A DNA stretch of 64,000 nucleotides from an uncultured Pelagibacteraceae bacterium (GCA_902611265.1 CACLYY010000001.1:124001-188000), one strand, 5' to 3'. Counted from the stretch's first letter, positions 24,519 through 37,764 are shown. Numbers and translations are program-made. Notes: a model not told the origin generated them from the letters alone.

Positions 24519-26923
24519 AATTTACAATGAGTTGGTTAAAGGAACACCTTGAAACCAAGCATAAAGATAATCTGATTATTGATAAATTGACGGATGTTGG
24601 ACTTGAAGTTGAAAGCTTTGAAAATATTAGCTCTGAATTAGATGATTTTAAAGTGGCAAAAATTATAAATGCTGAACAACATCCAAACGCGGACAGACTT
24701 AGTATATGTGATGTTGATATAGGACAACAAAAAATTGTTAAAGTTGTTTGTGGTGCGCCAAACGCTAAAAAAGGTCTTTTGACTGTTTATGCTGGCCCTG
24801 GATCAGTAATTCCAAAAAATAATATGAAACTTACAGTCAGTAAGATTAGAGGAGTAACTTCATATGGGATGTTATGCTCAGAGTCAGAATTAAAATTATC
24901 AGACGAAAGTGAAGGAATAACAGAGCTGAAACCAAGTAAATATTCAGACAAAATAGGTAAAAATTTTTTCAAAAATAATACTGAAAAGATTGTTGATTTA
25001 TCAATAACCCCAAATCGACCTGACTGTTTAGGGGTGAGAGGAATAGCTAGAGATTTAGCTGCAGCAGGAGCTGGTAAATTAAAAAGTATATCGCATAAAA
25101 ACATTAAGAAGGATGGATCTCAAAATATAAAAGTTTCAATCACTAAAGATAAAAACCAAGGTTGTACAATTTTTGGGAGCTGTCTAATTAAAGGGGTAAT
25201 TAACAAAGAAAGCCCAAAATGGTTGAAAGAAAAAATTGTATCTCTTGGTCAAAAACCAATTTCAGCAATTGTAGATATAACTAATTATGTCATGCTAGAT
25301 TTAAATAGACCTCTACATGCGTATGATGCAGATAAAATTGATAAAGAAATTATAGTAAGAAACTCAAAAAAAGGTGAAACCTTTGAAGCTCTAGATAATA
25401 AGGAATATAAATTAGAGGATGATATGTGTGTTATTTCTGATCATTCTGGTGTATTAGGCTTGGGAGGTGTAATTGGAGGAACACGTTCTGGAACTGAGTT
25501 AAAAACTAAAAACATTTTATTGGAGTCTGCATACTTCATTCCTAGATCAATAAGAAAAACTTCAAAATTACTTAACATTGATACTGATGCTAAATTTAGA
25601 TTTGAAAGAGGAATTGACCCTCAATCAGTAGAGACAGGTTTGCTAAAAGCCTCCCAACTAATATCAGAAATTTGTGGAGGAAAGATTAGTAAATTTGATA
25701 TTCAAAAAATTAAACAATATAAAAACTGCGAAATTAAATTTAATACGTCGTTATTCGAAAAAATAACAGGTTTTAAAGTAAAAGAAAATGAGATCATTAA
25801 AATTTTGAAAGATCTAGGTTTCGAGGTTTCAAAAAAGAAATTAGAATTAAACCTAAAGGTTCCTTCTTGGAGACCCGACATAAGTCAACCGATAGATATA
25901 GTTGAAGAAGTTGTTAGAATTAAAGGATATGAAAATATTCAAACTATAGAGCCAAAGAAAAATAGATTAAAAGACACATTAAATAAACAACAAAAACTCT
26001 TTCATTTTTTACAACGTTCTGTAGCATCAAAAGGTTATCTTGAGACTGTTACTTGGTCCTTCACAGATTCAAAAATAAATAATTTTTTTAAAGAAAATTT
26101 AAAAGAAGTTAAAATAGTAAATCCTATAAGTTCGGATTTAGATGTATTAAGAAATTCAATTTTTTCAAATTTAGCCTTTTATTTAAAGAAAAATTTAGAC
26201 AGAGGTTTTAAAGATATTTCGCTCTTTGAAATTGGACCAATCTTTAAAAATAACCAGCCTGGAGACCAGTTAACTGTAATAGGTGCAATAAAATCTGGGA
26301 AGATTTCAAGATTAAATTGGAATGAAAAAGAGAGATCAGTTGATATTTTTGATGTGAAAAAAGATTTAATTCAAACATTAATGGAAGCTGGGTATGATAA
26401 ACAAAGTTTTTTTATTAGAGATAAATCTCCTACTTACTATCACCCAGGAAAATCTGGTTCAGTTTATCTAGACAAGGATGATATTGATCCCGTTGCATAT
26501 TTTGGAGAACTACATCCAAATATTGTTAAGAAGCTCGATATAAAAACTGAAGGAGTAGTTGGTTTTGAAATCTATCTCGATTATTTAAAAGATAATAAAA
26601 TAAAATTAAAGGATCAAAAGTCTAATTTTGAATATTCGGACTATCAAAAATCAGAGAGAGATTTTGCTTTTGTTGTAGATAAAAATTACAAAGCACAAGA
26701 TTTAATAGAAATCATATCATCAATTGATAAAAATTTAATAAGATCAATTAAAATTTTTGATATTTATGAAGGTGAAAATATTCCAGATGGAAAAAAATCG
26801 ATAGCTCTCAATGTTACAATTCAATCATTTGAAAAAACATTAGATGATAGTGATCTTGAAAAAATCAATAAATTAATTGTTACAACTGTCGAAAATGAGT
26901 CTGGGGCAAAAATTAGATCCTAA
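24515..26923 (+). CDS. pheT: Phenylalanyl-tRNA synthetase beta subunit
   Basis: Beta subunit of PheRS, 802 aa, full length. The N-terminal EMAP/OB-fold tRNA-binding domain is seen in [24 protein letters not shown] and [12 protein letters not shown]. The B3/B4 editing region includes [21 protein letters not shown], and B5 and the catalytic-like core follow ([19 protein letters not shown]). The C-terminal FDX-ACB anticodon-binding domain contains [15 protein letters not shown]. It begins inside the pheS stop (4-nt overlap) and is followed without a gap by lepA. Confidence 0.98.
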   Translation: MKFTMSWLKEHLETKHKDNLIIDKLTDVGLEVESFENISSELDDFKVAKIINAEQHPNADRLSICDVDIGQQKIVKVVCGAPNAKKGLLTVYAGPGSVIPKNNMKLTVSKIRGVTSYGMLCSESELKLSDESEGITELKPSKYSDKIGKNFFKNNTEKIVDLSITPNRPDCLGVRGIARDLAAAGAGKLKSISHKNIKKDGSQNIKVSITKDKNQGCTIFGSCLIKGVINKESPKWLKEKIVSLGQKPISAIVDITNYVMLDLNRPLHAYDADKIDKEIIVRNSKKGETFEALDNKEYKLEDDMCVISDHSGVLGLGGVIGGTRSGTELKTKNILLESAYFIPRSIRKTSKLLNIDTDAKFRFERGIDPQSVETGLLKASQLISEICGGKISKFDIQKIKQYKNCEIKFNTSLFEKITGFKVKENEIIKILKDLGFEVSKKKLELNLKVPSWRPDISQPIDIVEEVVRIKGYENIQTIEPKKNRLKDTLNKQQKLFHFLQRSVASKGYLETVTWSFTDSKINNFFKENLKEVKIVNPISSDLDVLRNSIFSNLAFYLKKNLDRGFKDISLFEIGPIFKNNQPGDQLTVIGAIKSGKISRLNWNEKERSVDIFDVKKDLIQTLMEAGYDKQSFFIRDKSPTYYHPGKSGSVYLDKDDIDPVAYFGELHPNIVKKLDIKTEGVVGFEIYLDYLKDNKIKLKDQKSNFEYSDYQKSERDFAFVVDKNYKAQDLIEIISSIDKNLIRSIKIFDIYEGENIPDGKKSIALNVTIQSFEKTLDDSDLEKINKLIVTTVENESGAKIRS

Positions 26924-28735
26924 ATGTCTACTGAAATTCATAATATCAGAAATTTTGCAATCATTGCTCATATCGATCACGGTAAATCAACAATAGCAGA
27001 TAGAATAATACACAGATGTGGTGGATTAACAGATAGAGAAATGAAGGCTCAAGTCCTAGACTCAATGGATATTGAAAGAGAAAGAGGTATAACAATTAAA
27101 GCTCAAACAGTAAAATTAAATTATAAATCCAAAGATGGAAAAAATTATATTCTTAATATTATAGACACCCCAGGGCATGTTGACTTTAGTTATGAGGTGA
27201 GCAGGTCTTTGTATGCCTGTGAAGGATCAATATTAATTGTAGATAGCACACAAGGTGTAGAGGCTCAAACTTTAGCAAATGTTTATCAAGCATTAGATAT
27301 CAACCATGAAATTATTCCAGTTTTAAATAAAATTGATTTACCTGCATCTGACATAGATAGAACAAATAAACAAATTGAAGACGTTATTGGCATAGATACT
27401 TCAAACGCCGTACCATGTTCAGGTAAAACAGGTGAGGGTATTGACGACATTTTGGAGCAAATTATTCAAACACTACCTGGACCCAAAGGTGAAAAAGATG
27501 AAAAATTAAAGTGTTTACTAGTCGACAGTTGGTATGACACTTATCTTGGAGTAGTAATTTTAGTAAGAGTAATTGATGGTAAAATAAAAAATAATATGAA
27601 AATTAAAATGATGTCTTCTAACAAAGAGTATTTTGTTGAAAAAGTCGGTGTTTTTACCCCTAAACCAAAGGATATTGACGAACTTAATTCAGGAGAAATT
27701 GGATTTATAACAACTGGAATAAAAGTTTTATCTGAAACAAAGGTTGGAGATACAATTTGTGATGCTTCAAAACCATTAACAGAGATACTTCCAGGCTTTA
27801 AACCAAGTAAGCCAGTAGTTTTTTGTGGATTGTTTCCTGTAGATAGTTCTGAATATCAAAAGTTAAAAGATGGTTTGGCTAAACTTAAATTGAATGATTC
27901 TAGTTTTTCTTTTGAGGCCGAGTCTTCCTCTGCGTTAGGCTTGGGTTTTAGATGTGGTTTTTTGGGTTTGTTACATTTAGAAATTGTTACAGAGAGACTT
28001 GAAAGAGAATTTGATATTAACCTACTTACTACAACTCCAGGCGTAGTTTATAAAATCCATTTGAACAACGGTGAAGTAAAAGACTTACAAAATCCATCGA
28101 GTTTACCAGATCCAACTTTGATAAAATTTATTGAAGAACCGTGGATTAAAGCCACAATTATTACTCCAGATCAGTTCCTTGGACCAATAATAAAAATATG
28201 CCAAGATAAAAGAGGAATTCAAACTAATTTAAGTTACTCAGGCAATAGAGCAGTTGTAAATTATGAATTACCATTAAATGAAGTAGTATTTGATTTTAAT
28301 GATAGATTAAAATCTATGACAAGTGGTTATGCTAGTTTTGACTATGAAATAATAGGACATAGAGAAGGGGATCTTGTTAAAATGAGTATACTAGTAAACA
28401 GTGAACCCGTGGATGCCTTAGCAATGATGATTCACAAAGACTTTGCTCAAAAAACTGGCAGGGAGGTTTGTGAAAAATTAAAAGATTTAATTCCAAGACA
28501 TAATTTTATGATACCGGTTCAAGCAGCTATAGGAGGAAAGATTATTGCAAGAGAGACAATTAAAGGTTTTAAAAAAGATGTACTAACAAAAATCCATGGT
28601 GGCGGAGCTGTTGACAGAAAAAGAAAATTACTTGAAAAACAAAAAAAAGGAAAAGCCAGAGCTAAACAGTTTGGTAAAGTTGAGATACCCCAGGAGGCCT
28701 TTATTGGTGTATTAAAAATAAGTAAAGAAAAATAA
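26924..28735 (+). CDS. lepA: Elongation factor 4 (LepA)
   Basis: Ribosome-associated GTPase of 603 aa that acts on stalled or newly forming ribosomes. The GTPase motifs are clear: G1 [10 protein letters not shown]3 [12 protein letters not shown]4 NKIDLP. EF-G-like domains II, III and V follow, then the LepA-specific C-terminal domain ending with [19 protein letters not shown]. The ATG directly follows the pheT stop. In most alphaproteobacteria lepA is not linked to pheT, so this is probably a product of genome compaction. Its end is only 1 nt from the GT17 gene that opens the glycan island. Confidence 0.98.
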   Translation: MSTEIHNIRNFAIIAHIDHGKSTIADRIIHRCGGLTDREMKAQVLDSMDIERERGITIKAQTVKLNYKSKDGKNYILNIIDTPGHVDFSYEVSRSLYACEGSILIVDSTQGVEAQTLANVYQALDINHEIIPVLNKIDLPASDIDRTNKQIEDVIGIDTSNAVPCSGKTGEGIDDILEQIIQTLPGPKGEKDEKLKCLLVDSWYDTYLGVVILVRVIDGKIKNNMKIKMMSSNKEYFVEKVGVFTPKPKDIDELNSGEIGFITTGIKVLSETKVGDTICDASKPLTEILPGFKPSKPVVFCGLFPVDSSEYQKLKDGLAKLKLNDSSFSFEAESSSALGLGFRCGFLGLLHLEIVTERLEREFDINLLTTTPGVVYKIHLNNGEVKDLQNPSSLPDPTLIKFIEEPWIKATIITPDQFLGPIIKICQDKRGIQTNLSYSGNRAVVNYELPLNEVVFDFNDRLKSMTSGYASFDYEIIGHREGDLVKMSILVNSEPVDALAMMIHKDFAQKTGREVCEKLKDLIPRHNFMIPVQAAIGGKIIARETIKGFKKDVLTKIHGGGAVDRKRKLLEKQKKGKARAKQFGKVEIPQEAFIGVLKISKEK

Positions 28736-28736
28736 T

Positions 28737-29549
28737 ATGAATATTTACGATTGCTTTATGTATTGGGATGAGGATCTATTACTTGATTTAAGGATGAATA
28801 TATTAAATAATATTGTAGATTATTTTGTTATAGTAGAGGGAAACAAAACTTGGCAAAATAATCCTAAAAAATTTAAGTTCGATATAAAAAAATTTAATAA
28901 ATTTAAAAAAAAAATTATTTATATTAAAGTAGACGACTTACCAAATGGAAAAAATCCTTGGCTAAGAGAAAATTTTCAAAGAAATTGTATTACAAGAGGG
29001 CTAAAAAAAGCCAATGAAAACGATATAATAATGGTTTCTGATCTTGATGAAATTCCAAACCCTTTAGCAATCAAAAAATTCGACAAAAAAATGAAATACG
29101 CGGTTTTTGAACAAAATCTTTATTATTATAAAATAAATCTACAATCAGAAAAAAATCCATTATGGCTTGGAACTCGAATTTGTTTAAGAAAATATTTGAA
29201 ATCACCTCAATGGTTAAGAGAATTAAAATTTAAAAAAAGACCATTTTGGAGAATCGATAAAATTAGACTAAATAATATTTTGATTAATGGAGGGTGGCAT
29301 TTTTGTAACCTAAAATCTGCAAAAAATCTGTTGTACAAATATGAAAATATTTGCGAAACAAACGACCAATTTGTTTTTAAGAATAAAATTCAAAAAAAAT
29401 ATTTGAATGAAAAAATTATAAAAAATAATATTAAAAATGGCCTTGATATAATGGGAAGAGATGAAAAATATAGTCCAAAAAGACTTGATAAAACCTTCCC
29501 CACATATTTGCTTCGAAATAGAAAATTTTATAGTAAGTGGATAATATAA
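28737..29549 (+). CDS. Glycosyltransferase family 17 (GlcNAc transferase-like)
   Basis: Protein of 270 aa resembling family 17 (beta-1,4-N-acetylglucosaminyltransferase-like) enzymes. Family blocks are IYDCFMYWDEDLLLDLRM at the N-terminus, DYFVIVEGNKTWQN, and the metal-binding SDLDEIPNP near residue 101. INGGWHFCNL in the second half also matches. No signal peptide or membrane segment is visible. It starts 1 nt after lepA and is the first gene of a group of glycan genes; its lysine- and asparagine-rich composition is more AT-biased than the translation genes next door, in keeping with accessory surface-glycan genes. Donor and acceptor are unknown. Confidence 0.82.
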   Translation: MNIYDCFMYWDEDLLLDLRMNILNNIVDYFVIVEGNKTWQNNPKKFKFDIKKFNKFKKKIIYIKVDDLPNGKNPWLRENFQRNCITRGLKKANENDIIMVSDLDEIPNPLAIKKFDKKMKYAVFEQNLYYYKINLQSEKNPLWLGTRICLRKYLKSPQWLRELKFKKRPFWRIDKIRLNNILINGGWHFCNLKSAKNLLYKYENICETNDQFVFKNKIQKKYLNEKIIKNNIKNGLDIMGRDEKYSPKRLDKTFPTYLLRNRKFYSKWII

Positions 29550-29561
29550 AAAATATTTAAT

Positions 29562-29696
29562 ATGACTAAATATGATAAGATTTTTTTAAAAATTATATTG
29601 AACTTTACACAAGGTTTCACTCAAGTTTTTAAAAAACACCTTTTTTTTAAATTTAATAAATCAAAAATTTCAATAATAAACAATTGGTGCAATTAA
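29562..29696 (+). CDS. Unrecognised 44-aa open frame between two glycosyltransferases
   Basis: The only coding potential in the 137-nt gap between the GT17 and GT2 genes. It begins at an ATG (MTKYDKIFLKIILNFTQGF) and ends at a TAA inside the next gene, overlapping its proposed start by 10 nt. It is basic, rich in Phe, Ile and Lys, and has no recognisable domain. It could be a real small peptide, a translational coupling leader for the GT2 gene, or a decayed remnant of a lost glycan gene. In such AT-rich sequence a chance frame of this size is also possible. Confidence 0.2.
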   Translation: MTKYDKIFLKIILNFTQGFTQVFKKHLFFKFNKSKISIINNWCN

Positions 29697-30517
29697 AAGA
29701 TATCACTTTTTTAGTAGTCACATATCACAGTGAAAAGGTAATTTATGATTGTCTTGATTTATTACCAAAAGAGTCGAAAAAAATAATTATTGAAAATTCT
29801 AACAATTCAGATTTAAAAAAAATTTTAGAATTTAAATACCCTAATTTAAAATGTCACTTGATGAATGAAAATTTAGGATATGGAAAGGCAAATAATATTG
29901 GCATAAGATTATCTAAAACAGAATTTATTTTCATAATTAATCCCGATGTAAGATTTAAATCTACAGATCTAAATAAATTTTTAGAGCTGTTGAAACACGA
30001 AAAATTTGTTATTGCAGCTCCCACAAGAATTGAAGAATTTCATGAAAATCCTGACATAAAAACTATTCAGGACGTAAATTTTGTTCATGGATTTGCCATG
30101 CTATTAAATAAAAAATTTCTAGCAAACATTTTTTTTGATGAAAATATCTTTTTATACCTTGAGGAAATAGACCTTTGCAGAAGAGTTAAACTTAATAAAG
30201 GAAGAATAATTAAAGTAAATGTTCCCGTCATACATTTGGGTGCGCTTTCTCATGGAGACCAAGAAAATTTTGAAATGGAAATGTCAAGAAATTGGCATTG
30301 GATGTGGTCTAAATTTTATTTTAAAAGAAAATATAATGGTTATTTATTTGGTATGCTCTCCACATTACCAAGTTTTTTCAGTTCGCTGTTTAAATTTTTA
30401 TTTTATAGTCTCTTAAAAAATAAATTAAAAAAAGATATTTATAAGATGAGATTTTCAGGTCTTTTCAATTCTTATTTATTAAATAAATCTTTTTATAGAC
30501 CAAATCTTAATAAGTAA
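29687..30517 (+). CDS. Glycosyltransferase family 2 (rhamnosyltransferase-like)
   Basis: GT-A fold transferase of about 276 aa. The N-terminal domain shows ITFLVVTYHSEKVIYDCL, the nucleotide-sugar residue block MNENLGYGKANNIG, and the metal-binding NPDVRF. FVHGFAMLLNKKF and YLEEIDLCRRV near residue 170 are typical of rhamnosyltransferase-like GT2 enzymes. The C-terminal 60 residues contain a hydrophobic hairpin that may anchor it to the inner membrane. No ATG is available upstream before an in-frame stop at 29657; the start is GTG at 29687 or TTG at 29684. Its end is adjacent to the stop of the convergent epimerase gene with no gap. The sugar is not determined. Confidence 0.82.
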   Translation: MQLKDITFLVVTYHSEKVIYDCLDLLPKESKKIIIENSNNSDLKKILEFKYPNLKCHLMNENLGYGKANNIGIRLSKTEFIFIINPDVRFKSTDLNKFLELLKHEKFVIAAPTRIEEFHENPDIKTIQDVNFVHGFAMLLNKKFLANIFFDENIFLYLEEIDLCRRVKLNKGRIIKVNVPVIHLGALSHGDQENFEMEMSRNWHWMWSKFYFKRKYNGYLFGMLSTLPSFFSSLFKFLFYSLLKNKLKKDIYKMRFSGLFNSYLLNKSFYRPNLNK

Positions 30518-31519
30518 TTAAATAGTTTTTTTTGTCCAAGTTTTTGGTGTTATTTCAGATTTTATTTCAACAGGGAGATCATATATAAATCTTTTGACTC
30601 CCATTCTTCTTATATAATCAGCTGTAAACTTTACTGAGTCTTTTAATGATGTTTTTGTTTTATAGCCAAGAAGATTTCTTGCTTTGTTTGATGAACAGGA
30701 TGCTTCTCTTACCTCTTTCGGCCGACCAGGAACATATATTGGTTTATCATTATATCCAGTTTCATTAGCTACTAGCTTAGCAAGTTCATTTATTGTTATG
30801 GTCTCTTCATCTGGTCCAATATTTATTATTTCTTTATTTATATTTTTATCGAGAGCCAACTTTTCTAAGCAATATATTACATCGTCTATATAAGAGAAAC
30901 ATCTTTTTTGATTACCATCACCATAAATTATTGAAGGTTTTTTTTGAAGGTTTCTATTAATAAATATCGACATGACATTTCTAAATGGGTCATCATACTT
31001 CTGATTAGGTCCAACTATATTATGCGGAACAGCAATATTATATTCCATTGAATGAACTTCACATAATAATTTAAGTGTCTCTTCCACAGCTACTTTCGCA
31101 ATTCCATATGGATCCTCAGGTTTTGGAGACATGTCCTCATGGAAAGGAGCTTTCTGATTTCCATATCTTGCCATAGAAGAGCAAAAAACAAATCTTTTTA
31201 CTTTATTTATAATACTTGCAGAAATTAAAGATACGCTGGCTTGATATATATTTTTTGTAATAAAGTTAGGTGAAAAAACTGACAAACCCTCATGTGCTGT
31301 TGCGGCACAGTGGAAAACTATATCAAAACCTTTTAAATTTTTTGTCATTTCCTCAAAATTGCAACAATCTGTTTTATGAAATTTTATATTCTTTGGGAGA
31401 TTATTTAAATCTCCTTGTATCATGCTGTCATTTCCTGAAACTTCATGTCCTAAACTTAAAAGCCTTTTTGCCAAATGACTTCCCAAAAATCCTGCAATAC
31501 CTGATATATATATTTTCAT
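30518..31519 (-). CDS. NAD-dependent nucleotide-sugar epimerase/dehydratase
   Basis: Extended short-chain dehydrogenase of 333 aa of the GalE/UDP-glucose 4-epimerase type. The NAD-binding GIAGFLGSHLAKRL motif is at the N-terminus. The catalytic residues are Ser115 (FCSSMARYG) and Tyr138-x3-Lys142 (DPYGIAK). The substrate domain includes RCFSYIDDV and INIGPDEETI. It likely interconverts UDP- or dTDP-sugars for the neighbouring transferases. It reads toward the GT2 gene; the tRNA-Ser lies 53 nt from its start, on the other strand. Exact specificity cannot be told from sequence. Confidence 0.85.
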   Translation of the reverse strand: MKIYISGIAGFLGSHLAKRLLSLGHEVSGNDSMIQGDLNNLPKNIKFHKTDCCNFEEMTKNLKGFDIVFHCAATAHEGLSVFSPNFITKNIYQASVSLISASIINKVKRFVFCSSMARYGNQKAPFHEDMSPKPEDPYGIAKVAVEETLKLLCEVHSMEYNIAVPHNIVGPNQKYDDPFRNVMSIFINRNLQKKPSIIYGDGNQKRCFSYIDDVIYCLEKLALDKNINKEIINIGPDEETITINELAKLVANETGYNDKPIYVPGRPKEVREASCSSNKARNLLGYKTKTSLKDSVKFTADYIRRMGVKRFIYDLPVEIKSEITPKTWTKKTI

Positions 31520-31572
31520 TTATAAAAACTAAAATACTAGTTTATAAAAAAAAATATACTGTAAATTTTTTA

Positions 31573-31662
31573 GGAGAGGTGGCCGAGTGGTTGAAGGCGC
31601 ACGCTTGGAAAGCGTGTATAGAGGAAACTCTATCATGGGTTCGAATCCCATTCTCTCCGCCA
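31573..31662 (+). tRNA. tRNA-Ser(GGA)
   Basis: Class II tRNA of 90 nt including an encoded CCA. Acceptor stem GGAGAGG pairs with TCTCTCC, the anticodon stem CACGC/GCGTG holds the loop TTGGAAA (anticodon GGA, reads UCU and UCC), and the long variable arm TATAGAGGAAACTCTATC separates it from the T-arm GGG-TTCGAAT-CCC. The 3' end is 4 nt from the stop of the FkbM gene on the other strand. It sits inside a glycan island. Confidence 0.96.
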
Positions 31663-31666
31663 AAAC

Positions 31667-32446
31667 CTAATAATTTTTAAAATAATAATCTTTCTTTCCA
31701 TCACTTTCAATCATATGAATTTTGTAAAAATTTTTTTCTTTTAAAATTTTGGTCATAACGTCAATTTTTTTATCAAATATTTCAATTTGCATCAAAATAT
31801 TATTTTCATTTAAGTTATTACTTAAACCCTCAATTACCTCTTTTTCATGACCTTCAGCATCAATTTTTAAAACTAAATTTTTGTTTTTTAGATTTAATAT
31901 ATCATCACCTTTTTTAAATTCTGCATATTCAGTATGTAAATTGTTTAAAATTTCACCACTTTGTGCCACTCCGAATCCACCTGTTTGTATATAATTTTTT
32001 TTTTTTAGAGATTTCATAAGTAAATTTGAATTTCTATTAGAAAGTCCGAATTCGAATATTTCAATATTTTTAAGGTTTTGATTAAGCTTAATATTTTCTC
32101 TAAACTTCATTATAGTTTTTTTAACTGGTTCAAAACTTTTAATTTCAATATTACGGTCATTTTTTGCAACAATCATGCTATAAAGACCTGAATTTGCACC
32201 AACATCTATGAAGTAGTCAAATTTTGAAATTTTCATTAAATTTAAAAGATAATCTATCTGATGGTTTTCATATTCATGAAACAAAAATATTTCTTTATCC
32301 ATTGGTTCATTAATATTTCCTTTTAATTTTAGACCAAAGTATTCATAATTAATTTGTTCAATCTTAAAATAATTATAAATTTTTTTTATAGTAGATGGAT
32401 AAATTCTTTTTATAATTGGAATTTTTTTTAACAATCTTTTAATCAT
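31667..32446 (-). CDS. FkbM-family methyltransferase
   Basis: S-adenosylmethionine-dependent methyltransferase of 259 aa. Motif I is [16 protein letters not shown], and the FkbM block [16 protein letters not shown] follows in the second half. The first 60 residues are basic and hydrophobic without a clear signal sequence. FkbM proteins methylate hydroxyl groups of sugars or secondary metabolites, and in this position methylation of a surface glycan is the best inference. Transcription would run toward the tRNA-Ser. The 192-nt gap upstream is shared with the divergent gyrB promoter region. Confidence 0.85.
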   Translation of the reverse strand: MIKRLLKKIPIIKRIYPSTIKKIYNYFKIEQINYEYFGLKLKGNINEPMDKEIFLFHEYENHQIDYLLNLMKISKFDYFIDVGANSGLYSMIVAKNDRNIEIKSFEPVKKTIMKFRENIKLNQNLKNIEIFEFGLSNRNSNLLMKSLKKKNYIQTGGFGVAQSGEILNNLHTEYAEFKKGDDILNLKNKNLVLKIDAEGHEKEVIEGLSNNLNENNILMQIEIFDKKIDVMTKILKEKNFYKIHMIESDGKKDYYFKNY

Positions 32447-32589
32447 TATTAATGATTCTTACACAATTATGATAAAGATGACTAAAAATATTAATATTTT
32501 GCATAAATTGGAATAAATAAAAAATTAATAATAATCTATGTAATAAGTCCTGTATTTCTTCATTTATTTAAGTAAAAACTCAATACAGA

Positions 32590-32619
32590 TTGTATTTAAA
32601 ATTATAAAAATGTTATAAT
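32590..32619 (+). promoter_or_regulatory. Likely sigma-70-type promoter of gyrB
   Basis: TTGTAT (32590-32595) and a perfect TATAAT (32614-32619) are separated by 18 nt in the FkbM-gyrB divergent gap. The transcript would begin about 13 nt before the gyrB ATG, giving a very short leader. The remaining part of the 192-nt gap is AT-rich and I see no other conserved element in it; the FkbM promoter must also be there. Confidence 0.55.
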
Positions 32620-32638
32620 AATTTTTTCAGAAAAATAA

Positions 32639-34693
<2,055 letters not shown>

Positions 34694-34696
34694 TTA

Positions 34697-35974
34697 ATGG
34701 AGTTATCTAATAATTCCAAATCATCGCATCTAAATAAAACTACATACGTCAATTTAAGATGGATAGGTGTAATTGGCCAATTTATTACTATAAATATTGT
34801 TACATTCTTATTTAAATTTGAATTTAATTTTTTACTTGCAAATATTATAGTTTTAGCAGGCGCTATAAGTAACATTTTCTTATTTTATTATTTTAAAAAA
34901 AATCAATTACAAGAAAAAATATCTTTAACTTTTCTCACACTTGATATTTTACAATTAAGTTTTTTACTTTATTTAACCGGTGGTATAATAAATCCATTCT
35001 CAATATTCTTGATTATACCAAGTATATTTGCCTCAAGTAGCTTAAGTATTAGAACAAATATTTTATTAATAATTTTAACAATCTCTTCAATTATTTTACT
35101 TACTTTTTATCATCAAGAATTACCTTCACCATTAAATGAATATATTTTTAGTAATTACTATTATTATTCAGTTCCTTTAGCTTTAATTATTGCACTCCTT
35201 TTCCTGAGTTTTTTTGCTTTAACATTTGGAAATGAGTCAAAAGTTAGAAAAGATGCATTAGATAAAATTCAGGAAGTTATTTCTAAAGAGCACGAATTGG
35301 TATCTTTAGGTGGGCAAGCCGCAGCTGCTGCTCATTCATTAGGCACTCCATTATCTACTATAAAAATTATATCTCAAGACTTATACAATAATTTTAAAAA
35401 TAATAGAGACCTTAAAAAAGATATTGAATTGCTAGTAAGCCAAGTTGACAGATGTAATGAAATATTAAAAAAGTTATCTTTAAACCCTGTAGTTGAGGAC
35501 GATTTTATAGATAAGAATGTAAGTTTATATGATTATATAAAAGAAATTGTCAATTCTTTTAAAGAGATATCAGATAAAAATTTTATTATTAATATAGAGC
35601 AAGATTATAATTCATTTGAAATTTCAAAATCGATTGAAATAGTTTATGGGATAAGAAATTTTATTGGTAATGCAAATAAATTTTCACAAAAAAATATTTT
35701 CATATCAATAACTAGTGACAGTGAAAATTCAACAATATCAATAGAAGATGATGGACCAGGTTTTCCTAAAGATATACTTACGAAAATTGGAGAGCCATAT
35801 ATTAAGTCAATTCAATCTAAAAATAAGTCCAGAGCAGGACTTGGTTTGGGGATATTTATAGGAAAAACTTTGTTAGAAAAAAATAAAGCTAAACTTTTAA
35901 TAAGAAACTCAGAAACAAGAGGTGGTGGTGAAATCAAAATTGAATGGTCAAATAAAGATTTAAAAAATATTTAG
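34697..35974 (+). CDS. regB: RegB/ActS/PrrB-type redox sensor histidine kinase
   Basis: Membrane sensor kinase of 425 aa. About six transmembrane segments lie before residue 180, opening with [12 protein letters not shown] as in RegB. The quinone-binding signature GGIINPF is present. The H-box [16 protein letters not shown] has the phosphorylated His213, and Cys253 in VDRCNEIL lies exactly 40 residues later, the same spacing as His225 and the redox-active Cys265 of Rhodobacter RegB. The ATP-binding domain has NANKFS (N box) and [10 protein letters not shown] plus [13 protein letters not shown]. In its family it senses the quinone pool and oxygen and phosphorylates RegA. No regA lies next to it here. 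It follows gyrB by 3 nt and converges with cobT with a 4-nt overlap. Confidence 0.92.
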   Translation: MELSNNSKSSHLNKTTYVNLRWIGVIGQFITINIVTFLFKFEFNFLLANIIVLAGAISNIFLFYYFKKNQLQEKISLTFLTLDILQLSFLLYLTGGIINPFSIFLIIPSIFASSSLSIRTNILLIILTISSIILLTFYHQELPSPLNEYIFSNYYYYSVPLALIIALLFLSFFALTFGNESKVRKDALDKIQEVISKEHELVSLGGQAAAAAHSLGTPLSTIKIISQDLYNNFKNNRDLKKDIELLVSQVDRCNEILKKLSLNPVVEDDFIDKNVSLYDYIKEIVNSFKEISDKNFIINIEQDYNSFEISKSIEIVYGIRNFIGNANKFSQKNIFISITSDSENSTISIEDDGPGFPKDILTKIGEPYIKSIQSKNKSRAGLGLGIFIGKTLLEKNKAKLLIRNSETRGGGEIKIEWSNKDLKNI

Positions 35975-37764
35975 TGAAGTTTTTTATTTTCAAATAGACC
36001 GCTCAATTGGTCGATCATTACATCACCTAGTTCTTGTACATCTGAAATTTTGATAGCTTTTTTATAATATCTAGATACATCATGGCCAATACCAATTGCT
36101 AATATTTCAATCTCGCTATTTGTTTCAATAAATTTAACAATTTTTTTTAAGTTCTTTTCTAAAAAATCGCCTGAATTTACTGATAAAGTTGAATCATCTA
36201 CAGGTGCTCCATCAGAAATAACCATTAGTATTTTTCTTTCCTCTCTTCTTTTTTTAAGTCTATTAAAGGCCCATGTAATGGCTTCTCCATCAATATTTTC
36301 TTTTAACAATCCCTCTTTTAACATTAATCCTAGATTCTTTTTTGATTGTCTCCAATGCGAGTCAGCGCTTTTGTAAATTATGTGTCTAAGATCATTTAGT
36401 CTTCCAGGATTTTTTGTTTTTCCTAATTTATTCCATTCTTGTCTACTTTTTCCACCTTTCCAATTTTTTGTTGTGAATCCAAGTATTTCTACTTTGACAG
36501 AACATCTCTCTAAAGTTCTAGATAAAATGTCAGCACAAATAGCCGCTATAGTAATTGGTCTTCCTCTCATTGAACCAGAGTTATCAATTAATAATGTCAC
36601 TATTGTATCCTTAAAGTCTAAATCTTTTTCTTTTTTAAATGATAAGGAATTGTATGGATCAATAATTATCCTTGGTAACTTTGAACTATCTAATAACCCT
36701 TCTTCAAGATCAAATTCCCAAGACCGATTTTGTTTTGCCATTAATTGTCTTTGTAATTTGTTTGCTAATTTTGTAATTAAATCTTGAAAGCTAGTAAGTT
36801 GCTGGTCTAAATTTTTTCTGAGTTTTTGAATTTCCTCAGCAGTTTCTAAACTTTCAGCTTTGGCGATTTCGTCAAACTCTTTAGTAAATATTTTATATTC
36901 TTTATCACTTATACCTAAATTCTTTTTTTGGATCACATTTTCTGACTCCATATCATCGTTATTTTCATTAGCAAGTTGATCATCTAGTCTAAACTCATTA
37001 ACATCATCCTCACTATCCATACCCTGTGTGATATTTTCATCCTCACTTGACTTACTAGACTGTTCATTATTTTCATCCTCATTGTTATTTGGATTATTTT
37101 GATCATGGGTATCATCTTTTTCATCATTTTCTTTATCGGTGGTGTCATCATTTTCAAATATATCCATACTTTCTAAAATTTCTGAAAATTTGTTATTATA
37201 AACCTCTTGATTTTCTAAATTTTCTTTTAAAAATTTCAAATGATTGCCTATAAACTTATTAAAATCATTTTCCCAAAATTGAAGAATTTCTTTATTTCCG
37301 GAACTTAATTCCAGATTAAAAAACTTGTTTGTCATATAAATTTCAAAAGCATCAATTATATTTGTGTCTTCTTTTTTTGTTGTCTTTTTTTGTTCAAGAG
37401 ACTGGAGCCTATATTTGTAATTATCTTTAAAATTTTTTGAAATTCCTTTTAACATTTCTGAACCTAGTAACTCATATCTTATTTTTTCTGAAAATTGATA
37501 AAGGTTTCTACAAGATGGATTTTTTGGATTATTTTTGGCTAGTAAATTTTTATCTGAAAACCTCTTTTTTAAAGCGTCAGAGTCTGTCTCGGCTCTTAGT
37601 TTTTTAAACTGATTTTTATCGGTAATATTATCTATTTCACCAACACTATAAATTTTTTCCTCTTTTTTCTTATTTCTATCTACTTTATAATCATCTGAGA
37701 TAACTCTGTAAGTTGATTGTAGTGCTTGTTTGAATTTCTCTTTTCTATTATCTTCTTTGTTCAT
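35971..37764 (-). CDS. cobT: CobT-type protein with VWA/MIDAS domain (cobaltochelatase-like)
   Basis: Protein of 597 aa matching the CobT partner of the CobNST cobaltochelatase. The N-terminal half is mixed charged; a strongly acidic Asp/Glu/Asn-rich region follows (about residues 200-275). The C-terminal von Willebrand A domain has the MIDAS motif D394-N-S396-G-S398 in [14 protein letters not shown] and ends with [15 protein letters not shown]. It begins directly at the cobS stop (1-nt overlap). CobT normally works with the AAA+ CobS ring and the large CobN subunit; CobN is not in the window. The family role is cobalt insertion in aerobic B12 synthesis, but SAR11-type genomes are thought to lack that pathway, so another metal- or protein-remodelling role is possible (inference). 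Confidence 0.9.
   Translation of the reverse strand: MNKEDNRKEKFKQALQSTYRVISDDYKVDRNKKKEEKIYSVGEIDNITDKNQFKKLRAETDSDALKKRFSDKNLLAKNNPKNPSCRNLYQFSEKIRYELLGSEMLKGISKNFKDNYKYRLQSLEQKKTTKKEDTNIIDAFEIYMTNKFFNLELSSGNKEILQFWENDFNKFIGNHLKFLKENLENQEVYNNKFSEILESMDIFENDDTTDKENDEKDDTHDQNNPNNNEDENNEQSSKSSEDENITQGMDSEDDVNEFRLDDQLANENNDDMESENVIQKKNLGISDKEYKIFTKEFDEIAKAESLETAEEIQKLRKNLDQQLTSFQDLITKLANKLQRQLMAKQNRSWEFDLEEGLLDSSKLPRIIIDPYNSLSFKKEKDLDFKDTIVTLLIDNSGSMRGRPITIAAICADILSRTLERCSVKVEILGFTTKNWKGGKSRQEWNKLGKTKNPGRLNDLRHIIYKSADSHWRQSKKNLGLMLKEGLLKENIDGEAITWAFNRLKKRREERKILMVISDGAPVDDSTLSVNSGDFLEKNLKKIVKFIETNSEIEILAIGIGHDVSRYYKKAIKISDVQELGDVMIDQLSGLFENKKLH

Noticed and set aside
31270-31680. A plus-strand open frame of 136 codons over the epimerase start and the tRNA-Ser gene
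   Set aside because: It is antisense to the epimerase and runs through tRNA-Ser; its translation has no domain and no start signal.
28737-32446. Prophage or integrative element around tRNA-Ser
   Set aside because: No integrase, no attachment-site duplication of the tRNA 3' end, and no phage structural gene was found.
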